The notes under the pieces were generated by a model. It searched no databases. It saw nothing but the letters and a program-made list of their open reading frames with translations, and was not told where the DNA came from. A DNA stretch of 64,000 bases from Microcystis wesenbergii FACHB-1317. Lineage in GTDB: Bacteria; Cyanobacteriota; Cyanobacteriia; Cyanobacteriales; Microcystaceae. Positions 18,951-28,055 of the stretch are shown piece after piece. A program made the position numbers and the translations under genes. Within the stretch, counting starts at the first letter, position 1. Each line of letters opens with the position of its first letter. Location: contig NZ_JACJQV010000091.1 of the NCBI RefSeq assembly GCF_014696875.1, forward strand, positions 1 through 64,000. The letters run 5' to 3'.

Positions 18951-20281
18951 TGTAAAAAATACTCCTTTGCTAAGTCTTCGTAGTAGTAATAAACGGAAAT
19001 ATGTTTATAAACGGCCGGCACGCGAGCGAAAGCAGCACTGGCTATAATAGCGTATTCTGGCAGGTGATGAATATGTAAATTTTTATTGGCCTTAGCGTGT
19101 TTGGGATAAAAATAGGGTACAAGGTTTTTGTCATTTTTTAGTATTTGATTAATTTCTTTTTGGGCAAGCTGTAACTGTGGTTGAGTAATCTTCTCACCGT
19201 TGAAAAAAATTGGTAAGGCTATGGGAGTCCCATCTTTTTTTGATTTTTGCATTTCCGGCAGAAACTCCTTGATGGCAGTGGCTGCATTATTAAGGGAGAA
19301 TGAATTGTTATGTTTTGTGGGTAAGAGGACAACATCGGCAGCATAAACAGCCAGCTGGCTAGTAAATCGCCAATTGGGAGCTGCATCTATAAAGATGTAA
19401 TCATATTCATATCTAGCTAAGTCTAATTTTCTATGGAGAGTGGATATTTTCATTTTAGAATGATATTCAAATTCCGTCAGCTCTGCTATTTTAGGATCAG
19501 TAGGAACGACATCGAAGGTAATTTGTCCTTTTGAATTCTTAAAAATATAGGGACGAATCACTGATTTTAGATCAATATTCTTATCAGTTAAAGCCTTTTC
19601 TAGTAGTCCATTTTGTGGTTTTATATTTAGGAGAGAGCTAGTTAAATCTCGTTGATTAAAATCAAAGTCTAAAACTAAAACTTTTTTACCTAAAAAAGCA
19701 AGAATAGCCGCAAGATTTATGGTTGTGGTGGTTTTGCCTACACCGCCTTTATTATTGTAAACAGTAACCGTTAATGCTTTGGGAGTCTTGTCAATTTTTG
19801 TCTTGATCAGAGCTATAGTATCATCAATGTTATCAGGGGTTAGCTGTATGCAAGTAGTAGCAGGAAAAATGGTTTTACCATGTTTTCTAAATAACTGGAT
19901 GTGCGAACTATTAGTGATAATTCCCCATTGGGCTGCTTGACACTTAGTCCCTAATAACTGACGCTTTAACTGATTGACAGTTGACGCATACTTTGGACTA
20001 TTTTCAGTTAGGTTAATCTCTCTACCCTTTAACTCTATCAGCAGAAAAGGATTACTCTTTGTCTGTAAAAAAATATCGTTTCCTAGGTTTCTCCGAGTGG
20101 CAAAGTCGGTAATCCCACCGCCTCCCGTGTCGTACTGTGGAATTATCTCCGTGGTTGAAAATCCTAAATATGATATCAGGTAAGGTGCAAAGTTTGTGCT
20201 AACAATCGCTTCAGACGCACTTTGAGGCAAATGCTGAAGATAAGATTTGAGACTTTTTACTTTGGGGGTGTTATCTTTCAT
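18947..20281 (-). CDS. ParA-family ATPase fused to an N-terminal PD-(D/E)xK nuclease-like domain
   Basis: 444 residues. The first ~150 look like the N-terminal domain of type I restriction R subunits: D59 in GGITDFATRR and E83-x-K85 in FLLIELKGRE give the PD-(D/E)xK pattern. From about 170 a complete ParA/MinD ATPase follows: deviant Walker A NNKGGVGKTTTT (176-187), VLDFDFNQRDLT (203-214) and Walker B YIFIDAAPN (295-303). ParA proteins move cargo over the nucleoid; a nuclease head is unusual. It is expressed with the ParB-like gene. It could serve partition of a lost plasmid, an integrative element, or defence. Confidence 0.8.
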   Translation of the reverse strand: MKDNTPKVKSLKSYLQHLPQSASEAIVSTNFAPYLISYLGFSTTEIIPQYDTGGGGITDFATRRNLGNDIFLQTKSNPFLLIELKGREINLTENSPKYASTVNQLKRQLLGTKCQAAQWGIITNSSHIQLFRKHGKTIFPATTCIQLTPDNIDDTIALIKTKIDKTPKALTVTVYNNKGGVGKTTTTINLAAILAFLGKKVLVLDFDFNQRDLTSSLLNIKPQNGLLEKALTDKNIDLKSVIRPYIFKNSKGQITFDVVPTDPKIAELTEFEYHSKMKISTLHRKLDLARYEYDYIFIDAAPNWRFTSQLAVYAADVVLLPTKHNNSFSLNNAATAIKEFLPEMQKSKKDGTPIALPIFFNGEKITQPQLQLAQKEINQILKNDKNLVPYFYPKHAKANKNLHIHHLPEYAIIASAAFARVPAVYKHISVYYYYEDLAKEYFLQ

Positions 20282-20336
20282 TTCAGTTCACAAACTATAG
20301 ACTAAAGTTAATGAATTGCTGTTTTTTTGATTATAA

Positions 20337-20452
20337 TACTAAATCCAGTTATTAAAAACTGATTATTTATTCTCCGTCTTGCCTTTTGCATGAGTAGAAA
20401 ACGGGTTTCTCGGAGAAACCCGTTTTCTGTGCGTTACTCAACGGATTTAGTA
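20337..20452. mobile_element. MITE copy 2, inverted relative to copy 1
   Basis: 116 bp with TA flanks, CTAAATCC/GGATTTAG ends and the same internal hairpin as copy 1, in the opposite orientation. The two copies bracket exactly the ParA-fusion and ParB-like genes plus the repeat at 18041. The stem of the hairpin could also work as a transcription stop between the outward-facing promoters. Confidence 0.82.
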
Positions 20453-20484
20453 TAACACCCCATTTCCTCAACCCCTAAACCATT

Positions 20485-20904
20485 ATGGAAAAATTAACTA
20501 ATCTCGATCGCATTGCTGAAGAAATTTTAGGTTTAATTCCAACAGAAACGGTTATCATTGCCGAATTTGACGGTGATGGTATTTATTATCGCGCGGGTGC
20601 GGGTAAAAACACCCAGGCAATTGTGGGCAAAAGGGGAGATATTGCCACGTCGGGATTGTGTACGGTGGTTTACCAGGGGAGTTGTGCGGTGGTGGTGGGA
20701 CAAACCCTAGGAGATAATCGCATTCGTCAGGATATAGCGGTGGCTTTGGGGATAAAAACGGCTTTAGCTGTGCCAATTAGGGTTAATAATCGGTTATTTG
20801 GTGCAGTAATGCTGTTAAACCGTCTCGATGGTCAGGAATTGACCGATCGAGATAGTTTGTTAGTGGAGGAATATCTGAACTCGCTACTCAGAGATGAGGG
20901 ATAG
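20485..20904 (+). CDS. Single GAF-domain protein
   Basis: 139 residues that are almost entirely one GAF domain (VIIAEFDGDGIYYRAGAG ... ALAVPIRVNNRLFGAVMLLN). GAF domains bind cyclic nucleotides, tetrapyrroles or other small ligands. No bilin-attachment cysteine in a CxH context is seen (the cysteines are in SGLCTVV and GSCAVVV), so a photoreceptor role is not supported. There is no output domain, so it may act on a partner. Its 3' end overlaps the convergent NDH-2 gene by 21 bases. Confidence 0.82.
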   Translation: MEKLTNLDRIAEEILGLIPTETVIIAEFDGDGIYYRAGAGKNTQAIVGKRGDIATSGLCTVVYQGSCAVVVGQTLGDNRIRQDIAVALGIKTALAVPIRVNNRLFGAVMLLNRLDGQELTDRDSLLVEEYLNSLLRDEG

Positions 20905-22077
20905 AAGCGGTTGGGTAATCCAGTTGAATGCTACGGCGATTTGATGGTTAAGGGTGGGCAGACGGTAGAGATAGACTAAGCGACGGGTAAGATGGGCAAG
21001 GGGACCGGCTAATTCTAGTCCTAAACCGCTAATAGTAGCTTCATCGACTCCGAGGGTCAACATTTCGCCTAAAGGTTGATAACGGAAGGGTAAAGCTGGT
21101 TTATCGTGGAAACTCGCCCAAATATTCCAAGCGCAGTAGTCGGACTGTTGAAGGGCGACCTGGGCCGTGGCAGCATAGGGTTTATCCTCTTGGTCGCGAC
21201 CATCGGCCGCATCGCCGATCGCGTAGATGCTGGGGTTTTCGACAGTTTGTAAATATTGATTAACTTTTAGTAATTTGCGCTCATTATGTGCTATGGGCAA
21301 ATTAGCGAGTAGTGGAGAGGCGATCGGGCTAACGGTCCAGAGAATTAGATCAACGGGGATATTGTCGATCTGTCCTTTGTAGTCAAGGGAGAGGCGATCC
21401 GCTTGGATGTCGGCGACGGTGGTTTCTAGGTCTAACCAAACTAGACGTTTTTCTAGGGCTTTTTTGGCGGTGTCGCGGTTAAATTGGTTTGAAGGGCCAA
21501 GTATATCGCTATTTCTTTCGATCAGACGAATTCTTCCCCTTTCTCCGAGACGATCGGCCAGCTTACAGGCTAATTCTACGCCGCTATAACCGCCCCCGAT
21601 AATGGCGACCCGGATTTTATCGCGATCGGATTGTTCTAGGGTTTTAAGTCGATCCCGAAGACGATAGGCATCCTCTAGACTACGGAAGGGGATAACGTGG
21701 GTTCTGGCCCCGGGTAGGAAGTCAAGGGAAGATTGACCACCGAGGGCGATCACGAGGCGGTCATAGCATATATCGTTTTGATTGTCAAGGGTTATTTTAT
21801 GATTATTAACATTGATCGCCGTGACGGTTCCCTGTTGGAAGTCAACGGGGGTATTAGCGAGCAATTCGCTGAAAGGGGGAGCTATTTCCCAGGATTGCAG
21901 TTCTGAGGTGACTAATTCGTAGAGAAGGGGAGAAAATAAAAAGCGATCGCTTTTATCAATTAAGGTAATGTGGGGAGGGTGTTGATCTTGCCAAGGCAAT
22001 TGACTCAGACGTAAAGCAGTATAGAGTCCACCAAAACCACCACCGAGAATACAAATTTTTGGGTTTGAGTCAGTCAT
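20884..22077 (-). CDS. Type II NAD(P)H dehydrogenase-like FAD oxidoreductase
   Basis: 397 residues with two Rossmann folds: FAD-binding GGGFGGLYTALRL at residues about 12-24 and NAD(P)-binding AIIGGGYSGVELACKLADRL at about 158-177. The motif YAIGDAAD (about 285) closes the FAD site. NDH-2 enzymes pass electrons from NAD(P)H to quinone without pumping protons; in cyanobacteria they are thought to sense or tune the plastoquinone pool. The C-terminal hydrophobic stretch (LVYLYRLPTLNHQIAVAF) could touch the membrane. It converges with and overlaps the GAF gene. Confidence 0.9.
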   Translation of the reverse strand: MTDSNPKICILGGGFGGLYTALRLSQLPWQDQHPPHITLIDKSDRFLFSPLLYELVTSELQSWEIAPPFSELLANTPVDFQQGTVTAINVNNHKITLDNQNDICYDRLVIALGGQSSLDFLPGARTHVIPFRSLEDAYRLRDRLKTLEQSDRDKIRVAIIGGGYSGVELACKLADRLGERGRIRLIERNSDILGPSNQFNRDTAKKALEKRLVWLDLETTVADIQADRLSLDYKGQIDNIPVDLILWTVSPIASPLLANLPIAHNERKLLKVNQYLQTVENPSIYAIGDAADGRDQEDKPYAATAQVALQQSDYCAWNIWASFHDKPALPFRYQPLGEMLTLGVDEATISGLGLELAGPLAHLTRRLVYLYRLPTLNHQIAVAFNWITQPLLSLISE

Positions 22078-22186
22078 ATCGATCGCTGAGGGTTTTGTTT
22101 CTTATTGTGACACTGCCTGCCGTGAAATGGACGGGGAAACTTAAACCCAAATTTTCGGTAAACCAGGAAAGAAAAATAGTTTTTAT

Positions 22187-22279
22187 TTATCTACCCAGCC
22201 AAATCGTCAGCAAAGCCATAATTGTAGCCAGAAAAAGGATATGATTCATCCAATCATCGAAAGACCAATTTTTAAACAT
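22187..22279 (-). CDS. Possible 30-residue membrane protein
   Basis: MFKNWSFDDWMNHILFLATI continuing MALLTIWLGR: a short amphipathic start and one membrane-spanning helix, like the tiny subunits of photosynthetic complexes, though I do not recognise it as any of them. AAGGA lies 8 bases before the ATG. It sits just upstream of and in the same direction as the NDH-2 gene (109-base gap), so it could be co-transcribed. A chance open frame is possible. Confidence 0.4.
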   Translation of the reverse strand: MFKNWSFDDWMNHILFLATIMALLTIWLGR

Positions 22280-22651
22280 AATTTAGTTCCTTAAAATCGA
22301 GGCTTACCGCTCAAAAGCTTACCTTAATTTCTAATAGAAGTGCTATCGGGGGCAGCCGGTTGACCCGGGCAATATATTAAGATCAGTTAAACGTAGGTTG
22401 GGTTGAAGCATGAAACCCAACGCCCGCTCATGTTACGGTACCGCTAACCCATCCTACAAACAATTGTGCCTCCCTTCGACGTAGCTCAGGGCAAGCCCTA
22501 CTTAGAAGTGCTATGGCTGGTTGACTCTGGCAATATATTAAGATGAGTTAAGGGCAGTAAAGGGATCGTTAAATCAATCATAAATTGTTATAGTCCATTT
22601 CCTCCAGAGCCTAGCATAGAGGGGAAGCCTCCTTAATCCCTAGGTAATTGT
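22280..22651. other. Intergenic region with an inverted dispersed repeat
   Basis: 22390-22475 is the inverted copy of the repeat at 18041-18126. CAATATATTAAGAT with GTTA occurs twice around 22370-22390 and 22530-22550 on either side of it, together with AGAAGTGCTAT (22338, 22505). This direct duplication suggests the repeat was inserted into or copied with a flanking segment. No gene is seen. Confidence 0.6.
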
Positions 22652-23002
22652 ATGAATGGACTACAACAACAGATTATCAGTCTTGATCGGAAAGTCGATC
22701 ATCTACAGGATATTGTCGAAAGCCTCAGCCAGCAAATTGCTATCCTAGCCGGGCATAAATCGAGTCATTCCCCGCGAGAATCCCTGGAAATGGTCGGTTT
22801 TTCCGAGTTATCCGATAATAGCCTCTACGATCATAAAGATATTCTCCGGGATCACGGTGGCAAACAGGCCCCAGCTGTCAATGGCGATAATCCTTTTTCC
22901 GATGAAATCCAAATTCGCCGATTAACGGCACAATTGACGGCAGCCTACAATCGCATTGCCGCCCTCGAAGAACAATTACTCACCTATCGCATCCATTCCT
23001 AG
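22652..23002 (+). CDS. Small coiled-coil hypothetical protein
   Basis: 116 residues. The N-terminal ~35 residues (QQQIISLDRKVDHLQDIVES) and the C-terminal ~30 (RRLTAQLTAAYNRIAALEEQ) have heptad-spaced hydrophobics and read as two short coiled coils joined by a polar linker. No enzyme motif is seen. Its TAG stop abuts the stop of the convergent exbD gene with no base between. It is probably a conserved cyanobacterial protein, but the family is not recognised. Confidence 0.7.
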   Translation: MNGLQQQIISLDRKVDHLQDIVESLSQQIAILAGHKSSHSPRESLEMVGFSELSDNSLYDHKDILRDHGGKQAPAVNGDNPFSDEIQIRRLTAQLTAAYNRIAALEEQLLTYRIHS

Positions 23003-23605
23003 TTAATTTCTGCCCAGAGGATTGGTGGAAGAGGGCGAATTAGGGTTGGGTAGATTGGGCAAACCGGGCAAGGTGGGATTAGTCGGCAAATTGGGCAAAG
23101 GATTGCTATTTTCCATTGTGGGATTGTTAGCTTCCCCCGATAGAGTCGCTAAAGCCACGCGATCGCCGCCTACCTGTCGCAGTAGGTCTAAAACCCCAAC
23201 CACTTCGTTATAACTGGCATTTCTGGAGGCATTCAGTACCATCAGTCCATTGGGACTATATTGATGATAATTCTTGATTGCCTCAAACAACTGGGGGCGA
23301 GTCACCATCTGTTTTTCGACGTAGAGTTGTCCGAAATCATCGAGACTAACCACCAACATTTCCCGCATCGGGGTGGTGGCGGTACTAGCTTTCGGTAAAT
23401 CGAGACTGATAGCCTGTTGGCGAGATAATCCCACTGCACCGAGAATAAAGAAGGTGAGAATACAGAAAATTACATCGATCAAGGGAATGATATTAACCTG
23501 CACATCCTCTTGAATGCGGTGTTGATCATGCCATAATTTGAGCGGACGAGCCGTAATATGGCTACTTTTTGGCTTTTTGTGGTTAAGAGATTTAGTTTCG
23601 GCCAT
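23003..23605 (-). CDS. exbD: ExbD/TolR-family protein
   Basis: 200 residues. A cytoplasmic N-terminus is followed by one transmembrane helix (VNIIPLIDVIFCILTFFIL) with the conserved aspartate in PLIDVIF that takes part in proton passage. A periplasmic domain follows (LDLPKAST ... VLDLLRQVGGDRVALATL), then an unusual Pro/Asn-rich tail (NPLPNLPTNPTLPGLPNLP). With ExbB it makes the proton-driven motor that energises TonB-type outer-membrane uptake or envelope maintenance. It is 18 bases downstream of exbB. Confidence 0.92.
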   Translation of the reverse strand: MAETKSLNHKKPKSSHITARPLKLWHDQHRIQEDVQVNIIPLIDVIFCILTFFILGAVGLSRQQAISLDLPKASTATTPMREMLVVSLDDFGQLYVEKQMVTRPQLFEAIKNYHQYSPNGLMVLNASRNASYNEVVGVLDLLRQVGGDRVALATLSGEANNPTMENSNPLPNLPTNPTLPGLPNLPNPNSPSSTNPLGRN

Positions 23606-23623
23606 GGCTGATAAGGGAGAGAT

Positions 23624-24301
23624 TTAGCGTTCGAGAGGTTTTTCTAGGTTAGCACTGAGGGAGTATTGTTGGTCTTCCCCATCTAGCCAACGTTGACGAT
23701 AGATAATTTCTAAATCACTGCCGGCCTTGCGAAAAATTCGGGCTTGATTGAACCAGAGTCCCTGAAAAATGCGATAGAAAGCGAGGCTAAAAATAGCGAC
23801 AATTAAGCCAGTAGCGGTGGAAATTAAAGCTTCACTAATACCTAAAGTTACTCCAGCTGTGGAGGAAGTTCCCAGGTCACTCAGTTGAATATTGGCCAAA
23901 GAGGTAATTAAACCGAGTACCGTCCCCAATAATCCTAGCAGGGGAGAAAGGGCGATGACTGCCTCAAGGATTTTATCGCCCCGTTTCATTAGGGATAACT
24001 GTTCATCGGCAGCCGACTCGATGGCAAAGTGAAAAACCTCTGGATCTGGATTTTCTAAGCGCAGGGGTGCGTAGAGATAGCTACCAATGGGGTGATTGCG
24101 GGAATCCCTAGCGACTTTTGCCGCCAAATCCCAATTACGGATGGCCGATTCCATAATCCGGTTTAAAATCTGGCCTTCACTGAGGAGAGTACGACTCCAA
24201 AACCAAATTCGTTCGATAATAGTGCTAAGAGCTAAAATAGACAGAAAAAGCAGCGGCCACATGGCCACTCCGCCTTTTTGGATTAAATCAGTTATACTCA
24301 C
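23624..24301 (-). CDS. exbB: ExbB/TolQ/MotA-family proton channel
   Basis: 225 residues with three transmembrane helices: [17 protein letters not shown] near the start, and the conserved pair [20 protein letters not shown] and [18 protein letters not shown]. The GLLGTVxG and STA-x-GL motifs are diagnostic. It starts with GTG at 24301; GGAGG lies 12 bases upstream, a little far. It forms an operon with exbD. No TonB or receptor gene is nearby, so the client system is unknown. Confidence 0.92.
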   Translation of the reverse strand: MSITDLIQKGGVAMWPLLFLSILALSTIIERIWFWSRTLLSEGQILNRIMESAIRNWDLAAKVARDSRNHPIGSYLYAPLRLENPDPEVFHFAIESAADEQLSLMKRGDKILEAVIALSPLLGLLGTVLGLITSLANIQLSDLGTSSTAGVTLGISEALISTATGLIVAIFSLAFYRIFQGLWFNQARIFRKAGSDLEIIYRQRWLDGEDQQYSLSANLEKPLER

Positions 24302-24474
24302 GAGTTGTTTTGTTCCTCCAATACCGGGCGATCGGGTAATGATTATAGTTTAAGGATTATAGTTTAAGATTTAGCTTAATCGATTGACATTTATAGTTAT
24401 CACGCTGACTTACAATACAGGATGAGATGGGGCTTTTCAAGGGGCCAGAAGATATCAAAAAAGGGATTGCCCCT
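24302..24474. other. Spacer upstream of the exbB gene
   Basis: With the MITE relic that follows it makes the 380-base gap between exbB and atpG. It contains a direct repeat ATTATAGTTTAAG (about 24341 and 24357), which may belong to the exbB promoter region, and no gene. Confidence 0.45.
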
Positions 24475-24605
24475 GAGTAACGCACAGAAAACGGGTTTCT
24501 CCGAGAAACCCGTTTTCTACTCATGCAAGGGGCAACCCCCCCTGCCCCCCGACATCGGGGGGGTAGGAGGAATAGATAATCAGTCTTTAATAACCGGATT
24601 TAGTA
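24475..24605. mobile_element. Decayed, composite MITE copy 3
   Basis: The internal hairpin and right end (GGATTTAG plus TA) match copies 1 and 2, and the orientation is that of copy 1. The left end is missing: GGGATTGCCCC stands where CTAAATCC should be. A GC-rich block with CCCCCGACATCGGGGGGG is present in the right half. That block also occurs, inverted, at about 318-337, so a second small repeat has invaded or recombined with this copy. Confidence 0.65.
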
Positions 24606-24621
24606 TTAAGCCAGCTAAAAT

Positions 24622-24650
24622 AAAAAAAAGGAGTGAAAATAATCACTCCT
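24622..24650 (-). terminator. Terminator of the ATP synthase operon
   Basis: On the minus strand AGGAGTGA (24650-24643), a 6-base loop and TCACTCCT (24636-24629), then TTTTTTT. Perfect 8-bp stem with a T-tract, 32 bases after the atpG stop. Confidence 0.9.
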
Positions 24651-24681
24651 ACTGATAATCACAAGAAAAACAGGCTTAAAT

Positions 24682-25629
24682 CTAGAGAGCGTTGGCCCCC
24701 GCTACTACTTCTAACAATTCTTGCGTAATAGCGGCTTGACGCGCTTTGTTATAGGTACGGCTTAAAGTGCCAATTAACTCGCTGGCGTTCTCGCTGGCGT
24801 TACTCATCGCCGTCATCCGGGCTGCTAATTCACTAGCTGCCGATTCCTGGAGAGCGCGCAGTAATTGGTTATTTAAGTACAAAGGTAGGAGAGAATCGAG
24901 GATTTGGACGGGATTCTGCTCAAAAATCATGTCTTGGGGGAAAACCTGCGCCGGTTGGCTGGCCATTTTTTCCCTTTGTACCTTAAATTTTCCCTCTTTA
25001 GTCACCAAACGGAAAATCTCGTCATCCTGTACCGCCAAACCTTGAGTAGTTAAAGGTAAGAGGGTTTGAATCACCGGAGTGGCACTGATCAGGGAGATAA
25101 AACGAGTATAAATTAACTCGACACGATCAACAGTTTCCGATAAAAATAAGGAAAGCAATTCATCCCCAATCGTGCCAGCTTCATCGGCAGTGGGAATCTG
25201 TTCGAGGTTAATAAATTTAGCGGCAATGGGAGCATTCCGGCGCTCGAAATATTGTGCAGCTTTCCGGCCGGCAACAACTAATTGATACTTAATCCCTTGC
25301 TCTTTTAATTCATTCATCCGTTGTTCGGCACGACGGATGACGTTAGTATTATAACCGCCACAAAGACCTCGATCGCCTGTGACTATTAACAGAGCCACGG
25401 TTTTTACTTCCCGTTGGGCCAGCAGGGGTAAATTAACATCACTAAAGGCTAAACGACCTTGGAGATTATAGAGTACCTGAGCGAGGGCATCGGCAAAAGG
25501 ACGGGTACAGAGAACTTGTTCTTGGGCGCGGCGCACTTTTGCTGCCGCCACCAGACGCATGGCCTCGGTAATTTTTTTGGTATTTTTGACCGATTGAATT
25601 TGGTCGCGAATCGCTTTGAGATTAGGCAT
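24682..25629 (-). CDS. atpG: ATP synthase gamma subunit
   Basis: Central rotor stalk of the F1 motor, 315 residues, from [20 protein letters not shown] to the C-terminal [17 protein letters not shown] helix. It includes the ~35-residue insert typical of cyanobacterial and chloroplast gamma (region [20 protein letters not shown]), here without the cysteine pair used for thiol control in chloroplasts. It is the last gene of the operon. Its ATG is preceded by heptamer units to within a few bases, leaving no visible ribosome binding site. Also named atpC in cyanobacterial literature. Confidence 0.97.
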   Translation of the reverse strand: MPNLKAIRDQIQSVKNTKKITEAMRLVAAAKVRRAQEQVLCTRPFADALAQVLYNLQGRLAFSDVNLPLLAQREVKTVALLIVTGDRGLCGGYNTNVIRRAEQRMNELKEQGIKYQLVVAGRKAAQYFERRNAPIAAKFINLEQIPTADEAGTIGDELLSLFLSETVDRVELIYTRFISLISATPVIQTLLPLTTQGLAVQDDEIFRLVTKEGKFKVQREKMASQPAQVFPQDMIFEQNPVQILDSLLPLYLNNQLLRALQESAASELAARMTAMSNASENASELIGTLSRTYNKARQAAITQELLEVVAGANAL

Positions 25630-25632
25630 AAT

Positions 25633-25749
25633 TCAGTTATCAGTTATCAGTTATCAGTTATCAGTCATCAGTTATCAGTCATCAGTTATCAGTTATCAGT
25701 TATCAGTCATCAGTTATCAGTTATCAGTTATCAGTTATCAGTTATCAGA
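25633..25749. repeat. Heptamer array between atpA and atpG
   Basis: About 16-17 units of TCAGTTA with three TCAGTCA variants. It starts 3 bases before the atpG start codon and so forms the mRNA leader of that gene within the operon. The rest of the 300-base gap (25750-25929) holds further CACTGTTTACTG words and no gene. Confidence 0.92.
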
Positions 25750-25929
25750 TTGGAGTTTTAAGTGAGCAGTATGTGTTAAGTGAGCAGTATTAAATAGCAG
25801 TTTCTTGCCATCTTTTCACTGTTTACCGCTCACTGTTTACCGCTCACTGTTTACTGATCACTGTTTACTGATCACTGTTTACTGGTCACTGATAACTGAA
25901 AAGGCTGACAGCTTAAAGCTCACAGAAGT

Positions 25930-27438
25930 TTACTTGAAAGCCTGTTTGTACTCGTTGATGCCATCTTTGAGCAGGCCTTCTGCTTCGTCGTTGAGTTGTT
26001 TTTCAGTGCTGACGATCTCAACGTAGCGAGGTTTGCTGGTTTTCAGGTATTCCCGTAAACCGGCGCAGAAATCGATAACTTTATCGGTGGCGATATCGTC
26101 GAGATAACCGTTTAAACCGGCATAAACCACCGCCACCTGTTCCCAAACGGAGAGGGGGAAGTTTTGGGGCTGTTTGAGGATTTGACGCAGACGTTGACCG
26201 CGAGCCAGTTGTGCTTGGGTGGCCGCATCAAGGTCAGAAGCGAATTGAGCAAAAGCTTCTAATTCGTCAAACTGGGCTAATTCGAGTTTTAATTTACCAG
26301 CAACTTTCTTCATTGCTTTCGTTTGGGCCGCCGAACCCACGCGGGATACGGAAATACCAGCGTTAATTGCGGGACGGAAACCAGCGTTAAAGAGGTCGGT
26401 GGAGAGGAAGATCTGACCGTCAGTAATCGAAATTACGTTGGTGGGAATGTAGGCAGAAACGTCACCGGCTTGGGTTTCGATAATCGGCAGGGCGGTCATG
26501 CTACCACCACCGAGGGCATCGCTGAGTTTAGCGGCACGCTCTAGTAAACGGGAGTGGAGATAGAAAACGTCGCCGGGGTAAGCTTCCCGACCGGGAGGAC
26601 GACGCATGAGCAGGGATAGCTGACGATAAGCTTGAGCCTGTTTGGTGAGGTCATCGTAGATAACTAGGGTCGCTTTGCCTTTATACATGAAGTATTCGGC
26701 GATCGAAGCTCCGGTGTAGGGGGCGATATACTGGAGGGTGGCGGGGTCGTTAGCGTTAGCGGCCACCACCACGGTGTAATCCATGGCGCCTCTTTGGGTG
26801 AGGGTGTCGATTACTTGGGCGACGGTGGAGGCTTTTTGACCGATGGCGACATAGACACAGATCACGTCTTCGCTTTTCTGGTTAATGATCGTGTCAATGG
26901 CGATCGCTGTTTTACCGGTTTTTCTGTCACCGATAATTAACTCCCGTTGACCACGACCGACGGGAATCATGGCATCGATAGCGGTAATGCCGGTTTGCAT
27001 CGGTTCACAGACGGATTTGCGAGCGACAATACCGGGGGCGGGGGATTCCACCAGACGGGTTTCGCTGGCGAGGATGTCCCCTTTACCGTCGATGGGACGA
27101 CCGAGAGCATCAACCACGCGGCCGACTAAGGCGTCACCCACGGGAACCTGAGCGATTTTACCGGTAGCTTTCACCGTACCGCCTTCTTTAATCCCGAAAC
27201 CGTCACCCATTAACACCGCGCCGACGTTATCTTCTTCGAGGTTAAGGGCGATGCCGACGGTTCCATCTTCAAATTCTAATAGTTCTCCCGACATGGCCTG
27301 TTGTAGGCCGTAGATGCGGGCAGTACCGTCACCCACTTGCAGGACGGTTCCCACGTTGGAGACCTGTACTTCTTGGTTATAGGATTCGATCTGTTGACGA
27401 ATAATCGTGCTAATTTCGTCGGGTCTGATAGCTACCAT
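25930..27438 (-). CDS. atpA: ATP synthase alpha subunit
   Basis: 502 residues, normal length. Non-catalytic nucleotide site P-loop [10 protein letters not shown] (about 170-179), the alpha/beta signature [17 protein letters not shown] (about 363-379) and an N-terminal [17 protein letters not shown] that contacts the delta subunit. Part of F1 on the thylakoid and cytoplasmic membrane. 68 bases after atpH. The following gap to atpG is unusually long (300 bases) because of repeats. Confidence 0.98.
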   Translation of the reverse strand: MVAIRPDEISTIIRQQIESYNQEVQVSNVGTVLQVGDGTARIYGLQQAMSGELLEFEDGTVGIALNLEEDNVGAVLMGDGFGIKEGGTVKATGKIAQVPVGDALVGRVVDALGRPIDGKGDILASETRLVESPAPGIVARKSVCEPMQTGITAIDAMIPVGRGQRELIIGDRKTGKTAIAIDTIINQKSEDVICVYVAIGQKASTVAQVIDTLTQRGAMDYTVVVAANANDPATLQYIAPYTGASIAEYFMYKGKATLVIYDDLTKQAQAYRQLSLLMRRPPGREAYPGDVFYLHSRLLERAAKLSDALGGGSMTALPIIETQAGDVSAYIPTNVISITDGQIFLSTDLFNAGFRPAINAGISVSRVGSAAQTKAMKKVAGKLKLELAQFDELEAFAQFASDLDAATQAQLARGQRLRQILKQPQNFPLSVWEQVAVVYAGLNGYLDDIATDKVIDFCAGLREYLKTSKPRYVEIVSTEKQLNDEAEGLLKDGINEYKQAFK

Positions 27439-27506
27439 AGTTTAATCTGGGAAAAAGTAAAAAATTAGAAGGTGAAAAAACGGCAAAAAAGAGAGATTAG
27501 ATGACC

Positions 27507-28055
27507 TTAGCGCAGGGAGAGGCTGAGGCGTTGTAGTTGACCGCGAATGCTGGCATCAAAGACCTGAGAACCGACTTTGATCACCACACCACCGATGAGG
27601 CTGCCATCAACTTTGGTTTTCAGTTCGACCACATTCGCCCCGGTTAGGGTTTTCACTTTGTCGATGACGATTTGTTTTTGGCTATCGTTCAATTCGGTGG
27701 CCGAGGAAACTTCTGCTAAAACGGTGTTAGTCAGCACTCTAGCCAGGGTGAGATATTGTTGACAAACGGGTTCTAAAAATTGAATCCGACGTTTATCGAC
27801 TAATAACATCATGAAGTTAGTTAAATAGGGATTGGCACTGCTCCCCATTACTTGGGAAAGAACGGCTTTTTTAGCCTCTTCTTTGATGACGGGATTGCCG
27901 ATAAAAGCTCTTAGATCGGGAGCATTTTCCAACAATTCTAAGAGGGATTTTATTTCGCCGCCGATCGCTTCTAATTGTCCGCTGCTTTGGGCGACGGAAA
28001 GTAATGCTTGGGCGTAGGGTTCGGCTATTTCTGAACTGATTAAACTTCCCTGCAT
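27507..28055 (-). CDS. atpH: ATP synthase delta subunit
   Basis: 182 residues, the OSCP-like peripheral stalk protein joining b/b' to alpha. N-terminal [19 protein letters not shown] and C-terminal [22 protein letters not shown] are the family signatures. It directly follows atpF with no spacer (28055/28056), so translation is probably coupled. Called atpD in some cyanobacterial maps. Confidence 0.96.
   Translation of the reverse strand: MQGSLISSEIAEPYAQALLSVAQSSGQLEAIGGEIKSLLELLENAPDLRAFIGNPVIKEEAKKAVLSQVMGSSANPYLTNFMMLLVDKRRIQFLEPVCQQYLTLARVLTNTVLAEVSSATELNDSQKQIVIDKVKTLTGANVVELKTKVDGSLIGGVVIKVGSQVFDASIRGQLQRLSLSLR

Noticed and set aside
22059-22244. 61-residue plus-strand frame starting inside NDH-2
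   Set aside because: No family, no ribosome binding site, and it is antisense to the better-supported small frame at 22187.
25459-25761. Plus-strand frame over the start of atpG ending in repeated heptapeptides
   Set aside because: It runs antisense to atpG and through the array; its coding pattern follows the repeat.
26323-27151. Plus-strand frames opposite atpA rich in Gly and Thr
   Set aside because: They are antisense shadows of atpA codons.
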